Source of the DNA: Dimargaris cristalligena | Lineage: Eukaryota > Kickxellomycota > Dimargaritomycetes > Dimargaritales > Dimargaritaceae | Assembly: GCA_027576995.1 (NCBI GenBank) | Contig: JANBQC010000603.1 | Coordinates: 1 to 16,838, forward strand | Direction: 5' to 3' | DNA: 16,838 nt | Part shown: positions 10,101-16,838 of the stretch, piece by piece | How positions within the stretch are numbered: the stretch's first letter is position 1 | Layout: each line of letters starts with the position of its first letter | The notes under the pieces: model-generated | What the model was told of the DNA's origin: nothing | Database searches by the model: none | What the model saw: the letters and a program-made list of their open reading frames with translations, nothing else | Program-made: the position numbers and the translations under genes

Positions 10101-11034
10101 CACCGGTCGGGACGCCTGCGGCTTCACCAGGAGTTTACCTGTGCGCTCCGGGCCATCCTCCTGGACGAAATCCCTAACCCCCGCAGTCGGCGCCAAAAAC
10201 ACCAAGAAAGGGGCAAGCTGAGCAAGCAGACCGCCAAGCAAAACCCAAAAGGGGATGCTGATAACGAGGACGGCGAAGGAGAAGACGACGGCGCCAATAG
10301 TGACGAAATAGCATGGCTCGCTACCAGCCACGCTGGGACTATCCTAGATATCGACTCGTCGTACTTTTGTAATTATTTGGCATCGGCGGGTACGGATGGC
10401 CTAGTAAGAGTCATTAATTTTACCGGGGCCATCGATGGGACGGGTAATAAAAGGGCCCCGACTACACCACGGACAGTCTACCGCATTCACTGGGACCCTC
10501 ATACGGGGGTATTCACGTTCGAGGATCACTTCTCCCCCACGGTAAGTATGGATCGCCGAAGGACTGCCCCAGAAAAGGGCATTTCCAACTAGTAATTTGT
10601 ATTTATGTTTATCGCATTCCTTTAATGGTGCCACCTACATTGAACCACCAGTAGGTACATGGCAGTAGACAGTGGTGTATGTATTAGTGACCGCTACTAT
10701 CCCTAAAAAAAACATATATAGTATCCACAAATACAGCCAACTAATCATGTAAATGGATTTTTTATTATATTGCTATCTATATATATCTGCATCACAAAAT
10801 ATTGTATCATCATCGCATTGCTGCTTTATTCAGGATGCCCCAAGACGCCTGGATCTACACCGATTCCCAGTCAATGAACGCATTCATCCACCACGCGTCT
10901 CAATTAACCGGGTCCGCTTCAATCCCAACCCCGGAGCGTTTCCGTGGGTAGCATCGGGTGGCAACAGTGGCTTAGTCCGGATAGAAAATATTCAACATGA
11001 CTGGCCCACCAAACCCCGTAGCATACCTTTGTGA
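7188..11034 (+). CDS. TFIIIC subunit, AT-hook/RG-rich N-terminus and WD40-like C-terminal half (Tfc6/GTF3C2 type), two exons
   Basis: By family knowledge this is a nuclear subunit of the Pol III factor TFIIIC, which binds the B box of tRNA genes. Exon 1 is 7188-10541 and exon 2 is 10834-11034. The donor ACG|GTAAGT and acceptor TTCAG|GAT are phase 0, giving 1184 aa. Residues 1-500 are low-complexity. AT-hooks lie at about 48-57 (KRKRGRPSKN), 151-160 (KRPRGRPPKN) and 220-229 (RRPPGRPPKN). RG tracts lie at 311-327, 359-367 and 399-411, with a further RGRGRP near 421-426, then an acidic patch at 443-461. From about 630 there are degenerate WD40-type segments: GLPIWGLDWRP (637-647), SGCIHIW, YGSVRDLQW, DGTVLIW, AEDGRISQY and AGTDGLVRVINF. 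The exon 2 peptide adds WVASGGNSGLVRI, the expected last segment. Glycine and acidic insertions (744-750, 871-875, 1023-1040) look like loop expansions. Yeast Tfc6 is about 670 aa and human GTF3C2 about 910 aa, so this copy is long, mainly at the N-terminus. Assignment rests on pattern, not on a search; another WD40 nuclear protein is possible. Confidence 0.8.
8121..8412 (+). repeat. RG-rich region with 120-bp tandem duplication
   Basis: Within exon 1 of the TFIIIC gene, a unit starting GGTGCGG at 8165 recurs at 8285, a spacing of exactly 120 bp (40 codons, residues 328-367 and 368-407). Both copies encode AAxSTPxPSDAxPxAS followed by a Ser/Thr/Pro stretch and an RG tract. They differ mainly at scattered bases. 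The period is a multiple of three, so the frame is kept. Confidence 0.8.
10542..10833 (+). other. intron of the TFIIIC subunit gene
   Basis: This 292-nt GT-AG intron has donor GTAAGTATGG and acceptor GCTTTATTCAG, with a branch-like CTAAT at about 10741. If unspliced, translation would stop after 16 extra residues at 10592. If spliced, the frame continues into a peptide with a typical final WD40 strand pattern, which supports the intron. Confidence 0.75.
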
Positions 11035-11740
11035 AATCGGCCGAGTGAACTACAAAGGTACAGTCAGGGGGCTTTGGTATCCCCAGAAACGGGAATCCAT
11101 CCCCAAATTTGGAAGTTCCCTGATCCCGAAAAACCTGTTATCCTTTTATGCGCGTGATTGATAATGACAATACGTCATTCCCGATCCTATATGCATCCCC
11201 CTAACCAATTTTAACAGCCAGCCTGTAACTTATAAGGTAAACCTATAGCTATGTTATTGACATGGAGTAGGGTAATAAATGTAAATGTAAATGTATATAT
11301 ATATATATAATATAAAAAGTAGAGTTGTCAAAGGAGGTGGTTTAAGCCAGGAATATGCAAAATGAGGCGAATGGCGCTTGTAACTACAATATTTACGCCA
11401 AATAGGGAATAAGATGGGTGGCCCGGTATTTAGGGAGGGCAGAGCGATGCGACCACGCCTTAACAGATGGTACATTGAAAATATATAATAGAAGAAGGTG
11501 GGTCAGTGGAACTTATATAAAAAAATAAGAGAATAAAATAGAAAGTAGGTCAATATCGACTAACAATGGACATGCTAAGAGGGGGAGGGGGGAAGGGTGT
11601 ACAAACCCTCGACCAGGAACTACAAACACGGATTCGGTGGGGTTGTGCTATACATAGTAAATCAGATTGGGGCGGCAGGTACGTCGTGTACGACGACATA
11701 TGTATCGCATATATATTTTTTTCTTTTTCCGACCCCTGAT
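11035..11740. other. convergent 3' spacer with poly(A) signal and microsatellite
   Basis: This spacer lies between the 3' ends of the TFIIIC subunit gene and the FAS1 gene. It contains AATAAA on the + strand at 11274-11279, usable as the TFIIIC poly(A) signal. Next come two TGTAAA units (11280-11291) and a (TA)8 run at 11294-11309. A near-palindrome CGTCGT-GT-ACGACG at 11682-11695 falls in the likely FAS1 3'UTR. No gene seen. Confidence 0.55.
11294..11309. repeat. (TA)8 microsatellite
   Basis: A perfect dinucleotide run follows two TGTAAA units. Similar but shorter TA tracts occur at about 3550-3571 and 13348-13362, all in spacers. Confidence 0.9.
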
Positions 11741-12844
11741 TTACAGGTAGAGAACCGCCAGGGCCACCAGGCCGAGTAGGTTCGCGACCACCAGCTGGGG
11801 ATAGGCGGGGGATCCCGCCGACGAAGCGACCTCAGCGGTTGAGCCACTGGGTTTCTGGACGGCGCGACTGGGATCGAGCACACCGTCGATGATATGCATA
11901 ACCCCATTCGCCAGCAGAATATCGGCACGGACCACTTTGACATTGTTCACGTAAATATCGTTGGAGGCGGAACGGTTCAGAATCAGGGAGCCTTCCTCGA
12001 GGGTCTGGACCTGGATAGTATCCTGGATGCGGGTGGAATAAAGGACGGTCTGGTCGACCAGGGCATGGAAACTCAGCAGGTCAGCCAGTTGGCTGGTATT
12101 GAGGGACGGCCGCGTGGGGGTCATGGTCGCACCATCGAGGATGATGTCCAATTTGGACAGGGCGGCGTTGTTGGGCACAAAGAGGGTCAGCCCCCGGGCC
12201 TGTTCTAAGCGGGGGAAGAGACCCGCCTGGTTGAGTAAGGCTGTGGCGGTGGTGATATCGGCGATCCGGGGGGCCACCAGGGAGGCCTTGGCGGGAATTT
12301 CGAGGACCCGATCGATGATTTGGATGATACCATTACTCGCGCGCAAGTCGGTCTGAATGATCGAGACATCGGTGCCCACGGAACCGCCCGTCAATGTGAC
12401 GCCCCCCGCGCCGGCCGTTTGGTTAGGCCGGAACACAATCGCCTGGCCCTCCTGATAACTGGGCAGCTGGGCCTGCGCAGTATCATACAGGAGGGTGGAC
12501 TCGAGCTGGTAGGAGGCCGAGAGGTTGGCGGCAAGGGCCGAAGTGGCCAAAATATGGTAGCGGAGGAGGGCATTCCAGTCGAGGGGCTGCACCCCCTGGA
12601 GGGCCTCATTGGACGGGGCCAGAAAGGTGTAGCGGTTGGAGGTGTTATTGAGGAGATTGCGGAGGTCCAGGAGATTGATATTCTGCAGAAGTTGGTACAG
12701 CGAGACGGTGACGTTGAGGCGCCCGAGATTCTGGTAGATAGTCAGTGACCCATCGGCGACGTTGGTGGTGGCGGCGGTTTGGGCCGTCGCGGGGGTTACT
12801 CCAACGACGGCGAGGGTAAGGCTAAGCAGACTAAGTACACGCAT
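11741..12844 (-). CDS. secreted GPI-anchored protein with two fasciclin (FAS1) domains
   Basis: An uninterrupted 367-aa frame on the - strand. Residues 1-20 form a signal peptide: Met-Arg, then a Leu/Val core, with a probable cleavage near ATAQ. Two FAS1 domains follow at about 33-185 and 186-327. Each has the Thr-x-Phe-x-Pro-x-Asn core (YTFLAPSNEAL at 72-82; LTLFVPNNAAL at 219-229), the H-box (YHIL at 96-99; FHAL at 259-262) and a closing helix (GIIQIIDRVLE; GVMHIIDGVLD). A Ser/Ala/Gly-rich linker (332-346) leads to a hydrophobic tail from about 350 to the last residue, with no charged end, as expected for a GPI signal; the attachment site is probably S341-G344. N-glycosylation sequons occur at N44, N66, N67, N107, N141, N249 and N290. 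FAS1 proteins are cell-surface adhesion molecules; the exact role here is unknown. The gene is GC-rich with strongly biased codons, which suggests good expression. Confidence 0.93.
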   Translation of the reverse strand: MRVLSLLSLTLAVVGVTPATAQTAATTNVADGSLTIYQNLGRLNVTVSLYQLLQNINLLDLRNLLNNTSNRYTFLAPSNEALQGVQPLDWNALLRYHILATSALAANLSASYQLESTLLYDTAQAQLPSYQEGQAIVFRPNQTAGAGGVTLTGGSVGTDVSIIQTDLRASNGIIQIIDRVLEIPAKASLVAPRIADITTATALLNQAGLFPRLEQARGLTLFVPNNAALSKLDIILDGATMTPTRPSLNTSQLADLLSFHALVDQTVLYSTRIQDTIQVQTLEEGSLILNRSASNDIYVNNVKVVRADILLANGVMHIIDGVLDPSRAVQKPSGSTAEVASSAGSPAYPQLVVANLLGLVALAVLYL

Positions 12845-13038
12845 GGTAGGCCAGCGGAGAATAATAGCAATAATAATAGGAATTTTATTTTAAAAAAATG
12901 GATAAATTGGAAGGAAAATAAAGCAAGCGGCGTAGTTGAGCGGAGTTACTCTTGATATGGAGTGGGTGTGGGATATGGCGAACAAGGTAGGCAACAGAAA
13001 GACACAGCACTCAAGGCTTTTTTGAATTGCCGACTCCC

Positions 13039-13080
13039 CCCCCCAGGCTGACGAATAATCCGGCGGCATGGCCTGGGGGG
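13039..13080. repeat. 10-bp perfect inverted repeat with C/G runs
   Basis: CCCCCCAGGC (13039-13048) and GCCTGGGGGG (13071-13080) are exact reverse complements around a 22-nt loop, about 195 bp upstream of the FAS1 start. The left arm sits in a run of nine C. It may be a regulatory site or a structured leader. Confidence 0.75.
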
Positions 13081-13517
13081 AGGCCGCGAATGTGGAAGGC
13101 GAATTAGGTGATTGGAGGAACACAATAAAACGCCGGTGGGATTGACGCGCCTGGTTCCTCTCACCAACTGTGATACGCGCGTATCTACGAATGATCTCTC
13201 CACCTCATTCGGATAATCAATACAAGGGGTTGACAGCTAGGACAATAGATGTGCCGCTGGCTGCGTTAATGAAGCCTATTCACCCCCTTAACCACAGTCC
13301 AGCCCAAACAAGTGGGGGCGGGCCCGGCCAATTATTGAAGATGGGGTGTATATATATATATTATTGTCTTATTAAATATAAATATTAATGTTTGGTGAAG
13401 GAATGGGCGGGCCATATCCCACCTATACGATCCAATACCATTGGGGTTCACGAAGCATCCACTAGTGAAAAACATAGGTGGGAACATAATAGGGGCAGGC
13501 GAAACGCAGTGTAAAGC

Positions 13518-13603
13518 AAAAAAAAATCAGACATCCTGCAGGTTAGAGTAAATCATCAACCTGCGCCTCGCTCGGTCCAGTCCAGTCCTGTCGACTTGGA
13601 CCG
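13518..13603 (-). repeat. two hairpins followed by a T9 run, downstream of FPGS stop
   Basis: Reading the - strand, the inverted repeat CGGTCCA/TGGACCG (arms 13603-13597 and 13579-13573) is followed by GCAGGTT/AACCTGC (arms 13564-13558 and 13544-13538), then nine T (13526-13518). The pairs are exact. This lies 24-110 nt past the stop codon of the folylpolyglutamate synthase gene. It may be a 3'UTR structure or 3'-end signal. Confidence 0.5.
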
Positions 13604-13626
13604 CAGTGACAACTGGGAGACAGCCA

Positions 13627-16479
13627 TTAATCCGTATTACCGAACGGTGCAATATCCAAAGCATCCAGGACGCCACCTGCCAGGTGAAGACTGCCCGTTA
13701 CCAGGACGTGGGCCCCGTTGCAGTGGTTCTGAATCCAGTCTACCGCCTCGCCGATGGAGCCCACCACCTCAACGGCTCCGCTGCTGTTGCTGTCAGCAGG
13801 AACCAAGGTCCGCCAGACTCGTTCGTGGGCACGCTGGTCGCTGAGCAGGGAAAGCAACTGTTGCTGATCCGGCTTTTGACTATCCGGCCGATTGGTGATG
13901 TTTGGGCAGAACACCGCATGAGCCACCAATACCTTTCGATCGATAAAGAATTGGGCCAATTGGGCCAACATGGCTTCGCCCGCCCGCCCCCCCGTGCAAT
14001 TAAAGAGTAGCACCAGGGCAGGCCGGGGTTGATGATCTTCACCAGCTGGCTGTTCAACACAACCCTCGTACCACCGGCAGCACGCCTCAATACTCTCACG
14101 GGTATGGGCCCCGTCGATAAACCATTTAAGGTTATGGGCATCATCCCGAATAATCTGCGATCGGCCAGGCCATTGGGTCCGAGTCACGCTACTCACCACG
14201 TACTGGGGGAGGCCAGTATCGGGGTCGACTCGGTCAAGAAGGGCCTGGTTAAATGTCCGGGCCGGAGGGGCATCCCGGATCCAGGTGGTCACCAGTTGGG
14301 CAGCTAGTTGCGCGTTCTCCTTTTGATGCACACCTTCCATCGTCATTGGAATGGCGCGGTAGGCCGGGTCCGGGGTAAGCCAGCTTAGTTGGGCCCCTAC
14401 GGCCACTGCCGTTTTCCCAATGGCCTCCATGGCTTCGGGTAACTGGGGTGTGCTGATGAGAGGTACACCAGGCTGATTGGGAGGAGACCAAAGGTACAGA
14501 GGCGGATCAAAGGGGGTGTATCAATAAATTGTTGCCGATGAAGGCACGGAACCATAGTACGCCGTGCTGGCCGGCATATTTTCAATACAATAGAGAACTA
14601 TACATCAGTCTGGGCTGATAGACCAATAATGTTTACCTTAGCAATCCCCGCTTTTTGGGCCGCAATCTCCGCGAGAGTATTGCCTAGAACTGACTGATGG
14701 TCAAGCCCCAGTGAAGTGATTCCGCATACCACCGGTCGGGGTACAAGATTGGTAGAATCGTATTTGCCCCCAATTCCAACCTCCAGGATAGCTACGTCCA
14801 CCTATATAGACGAAGGGGTGTACGTGAGGGGAGGGGGTTCTCTAACGAAATACTTATATGAATGTATGGTTTATGGTTTATGGCGTAGATATCATACTCA
14901 GTGCATCTATTTTGTTTTTGTACCAATATTAAAGGACACTATGGTTGCATAAATTTAACCCAGAACCTAGTTCTAGATGTGTCTAAGTAAAGGACATACC
15001 TTTTCGCGAAGAAATGTGTGGAATGCTAGCAGTGTCAGGAAATGGAAGTACCCTGGTCGGAGAGTGTCCCCGGGTTTATAGTTGGCCTTGGTGCTATCCG
15101 GCTATTTGAGGGACATGTTCATATAAAAGTGGGTGACGGAAGGTTGTAAATCAGAACAATAGAGTCTCAAAAGACCACGGACAGGGGCAAGAGTCGGGAC
15201 TGTACTAATACAGAATAGGACGCTCTTTCAGTATTATACAAGAGGCAAGGGTTTCCATAATGTAATGGTGTGCCACTGGACCCTCCTTTCAACAGGACTT
15301 GACAAAGTTCGCGAAGAGTAGTTCGATTTAGTTTCCACTTACTTGGCCTACGATGATGGCGTCCCAGCACTCGTAGAAATACTTGGCGAACAACACTTGA
15401 CTAATGGGCCGCCCGTTAAGCCGAATGCGCTCGCGAACCTCCACCAAATGCGGGGAGGTGTACATACCCATCTTGAGACCCTCTTTACTGCTGATGCGGC
15501 CCGCCTCACCGAGAATCGATTCACTAAATTTGGCCGTCGACCCTTTGCCTTTAGTACCGGCAATATGAATGGCATTTAATGCATTCAAGTCATTGGCCTA
15601 ATGCGGGAACGTATGGATAGAAACATGGCCATACTCCTCTTTAAGGGTTGGGTTGAGGGGGAGTGGTCCCAGAGGATCTCAGCACAATTGATATGCCGGT
15701 AATTATGTGTGTGTGGGGGGGGGGTACACACCCTCTCGGACATTTATATTCATGAGTGGGGAAGGTGTACATGTGGATTGGCAGACCTTCACTGAGCCGA
15801 TAGTAAGTTAGCATACCTGATAGCCAAGGCGGCCCAAATGGACCAACAGGTCTTGCAGCCCTGATCCGTAGTTGCGGAGTCCTTCTTTGACAAATTTAGC
15901 TAAGACGGCCGCATTGCTCTGGAGGGAATTTAGATCTGCGACAGCCGACTAAAAAAAAAACAGACGAATATACAGATTGTCATACTTTTTATAAATAACC
16001 CGATTGATAATCAGCGTCGCGCTAGACAATAATCCAATAATCTACATATGCTTCTCGTTAGAAGCCACTAAGTGTATAGCATATCTATGGCAATCCAGAA
16101 TAGTGCAGTTTGGCGTCTCCTCGCTTATATGATTCCTGGGAGTGACGGGATAAAGCACTTGGATAGGACTAGTCATTATACACAGCCCCTGTATTCTACC
16201 CAACACCCACACAGTGTCCCCAGGCCGCAACATTGTCCAGCAATGGCGAGGCTATACAGACTCAAGTAGGCCCAGGGTGTAAGTCGTTGAGACAGCTTGG
16301 CGAGAATGCGGTAGGATTGTAGTGGTGAACGCGATTACCTGGTAGTTACGAGCCATGTGGTTATACCGCCGTTGGAGTATAGATGTGTAGGGAAGTGAGT
16401 AGGTGAAAGCTGCAATAAAACGGTTGGATGGGCTGCTGAATAGACAACTACTAGTAATCACTCGGCCTGGGCTGCGCAT
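13627..16479 (-). CDS. folylpolyglutamate synthase, six exons
   Basis: Adds glutamates to tetrahydrofolates by an ATP-dependent ligase reaction, in cytosol and mitochondria (Mur ligase family; yeast Met7, human FPGS). Exons: 16479-16339, 15948-15817, 15597-15343, 15101-15000, 14801-14637, 14472-13627. All introns are GT-AG and phase 0. The product is 546 aa. Motifs in order: [10 protein letters not shown] in exon 2 (53-62), P-loop GTKGKGST (105-112), TSPHL (138-142), [23 protein letters not shown] in exon 4, Mg/ATP-site [12 protein letters not shown] (217-228), LGLDH (241-245), [12 protein letters not shown] (311-322), IDGAHT (384-389), LLFNCTG (420-426), FCPN (453-456) and [10 protein letters not shown] near the C-terminus. 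Exon 4 starts after AAATAG; a closer CCGACCAG acceptor would break the frame. Residues 1-41 have no acidic residue and several Arg/Ser, like a mitochondrial presequence. Met42 (HMARNYQ) begins the cytosolic-type protein. An extra ten or so residues (about 121-130) precede [11 protein letters not shown]. Confidence 0.95.
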
Positions 16480-16490
16480 GCTGAGTGCAT
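16458..16490 (-). promoter_or_regulatory. uORF overlapping the FPGS start
   Basis: An ATG at 16490-16488 on the - strand opens a 10-codon frame ([10 protein letters not shown]) ending in TGA at 16460-16458. It starts 11 nt before the first in-frame FPGS ATG (16479) in another frame, and overlaps it. The context of the uORF ATG is weak (C at -3), while FPGS Met1 has A at -3. It matters only if the transcript starts upstream of 16490. Confidence 0.35.
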
Positions 16491-16838
16491 TGGCTTGGGC
16501 TATATCAGATCGACGATGAGCGTTCGCGGTTAAAAGAGGGGAATTCCGGCTAAACCGAGGGTATGGAGTACAAGTTACTGGATGTTAAGGAGGGTGTGAC
16601 ACAAGCTCATGCCTAATCAGTACATGCTGTACTGACATGGGTCGGGATAGATTATCCTCTCCACAAGACAAACTAGTCGCGACCTTCGTCATGTGATCCC
16701 TGCGCATCCTACAGTTACACCCTTGCAGGAGTATTCGGAAGACCTATGCTGAGAAATTCTCGTCCGAAAACGAGTTCCTTTCCGTTTCCTGGATGGTAAA
16801 AGTGAATAACCCCACTTCCATGGATTGAGCACTCTGAG
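16480..16838. other. upstream region of FPGS gene
   Basis: This is a non-coding stretch at the right edge, expected to hold the FPGS promoter. A hairpin TCAGTACA-TGC-TGTACTGA lies at 16617-16635, and a small one, CTCGT/ACGAG, at 16759-16774. No gene is recognisable up to the window end. Confidence 0.5.
16617..16635. repeat. 8-bp perfect inverted repeat, 3-nt loop
   Basis: TCAGTACA (16617-16624) and TGTACTGA (16628-16635) are exact reverse complements separated by TGC, about 140 bp upstream of the first FPGS ATG. The form suits either a dimeric regulator site or an RNA hairpin. Confidence 0.7.

Larger units (their letters stand above)
12845..13626. other. spacer upstream of FAS1 gene and downstream of FPGS gene
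   Basis: Contains the promoter of the FAS1 gene (left part) and the 3'UTR of the folylpolyglutamate synthase gene (right part). The DNA next to the FAS1 ATG is AT-rich with AATAAT repeats (about 12861-12895). Inverted repeats at 13039-13080, 13538-13564 and 13573-13603 are listed separately. A (TA)n tract is at 13348-13362. Short open frames here show no recognisable product. Confidence 0.5.

Noticed and set aside
11894..12748. Long + strand open frames opposite the FAS1 gene
   Set aside because: Antisense shadows of a codon-biased gene; the - strand frame has a signal peptide, two FAS1 domains and a GPI tail.
15298..15335. tRNA B-box-like GTTCGAT sequence
   Set aside because: No matching A box, acceptor stem or cloverleaf around it; lies inside an FPGS intron.
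15339..15343. Using the downstream GT (GTGGAA) with acceptor GACCAG as the main FPGS junction
   Set aside because: It is in frame but loses the RPG before YFHFL; donor GTAAGT with acceptor AAATAG is stronger, phase 0, and gives RPGYF as in yeast Met7 (KPGYF).
15715..15724. Run of ten G in FPGS intron 2 as a G-quadruplex
   Set aside because: A single G run without the other three tracts; simple repeat is the better reading.
1..16838. CRISPR array, integrated virus, transposon or defence island
   Set aside because: No spaced direct repeats, no terminal inverted repeats with target duplications, and no transposase, integrase or phage-like protein in any frame.

Overview
This is a eukaryotic chromosomal window, most likely from an early-diverging fungus. 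The protein genes are split by GT-AG introns of about 150-590 nt, coding DNA is GC-richer than the AT-rich spacers, and the set (Dic1-type mitochondrial carrier, RPS8, an AT-hook plus WD40 TFIIIC subunit, a GPI-type double-FAS1 protein, folylpolyglutamate synthase) fits a fungus. The lineage assignment is inference. There are no bacterial-type operons, CRISPR arrays or intact mobile elements.

Layout. 1-1747: AT-rich stretch with no recognisable gene; two or three weak open segments may be exon fragments. 1748-3361 (-): five-exon mitochondrial dicarboxylate carrier, 293 aa. 3362-4954: spacer. 4955-6178 (-): 40S ribosomal protein S8, 210 aa, with a 4-nt first exon (ATGG) and a 591-nt intron. 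6179-7187: divergent promoter region. 7188-11034 (+): two-exon TFIIIC subunit of the Tfc6/Sfc6/GTF3C2 type, 1184 aa; its last WD40 segment lies in the short second exon. 11035-11740: convergent spacer with a TA microsatellite. 11741-12844 (-): secreted, GPI-anchored two-domain fasciclin (FAS1) protein, 367 aa, no intron. 12845-13626: spacer with strong inverted repeats. 13627-16479 (-): six-exon folylpolyglutamate synthase, 546 aa from the first in-frame ATG or 505 aa from Met42. 16480-16838: upstream region of that gene with a short uORF and a hairpin.

The genes are ordinary housekeeping genes and do not form a pathway cluster. The only regulatory link worth noting is the shared 1-kb divergent promoter of RPS8 (translation machinery) and the Pol III factor subunit (tRNA/5S transcription). 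I did not find a new multi-gene system. The more interesting signals are at gene-structure level: a probable mitochondrial/cytosolic dual start in folylpolyglutamate synthase with an overlapping uORF, complementary arms inside the long RPS8 intron, a TFIIIC subunit whose last WD40 segment depends on splicing of a 292-nt intron, and a recent 120-bp tandem duplication in its RG-rich linker.
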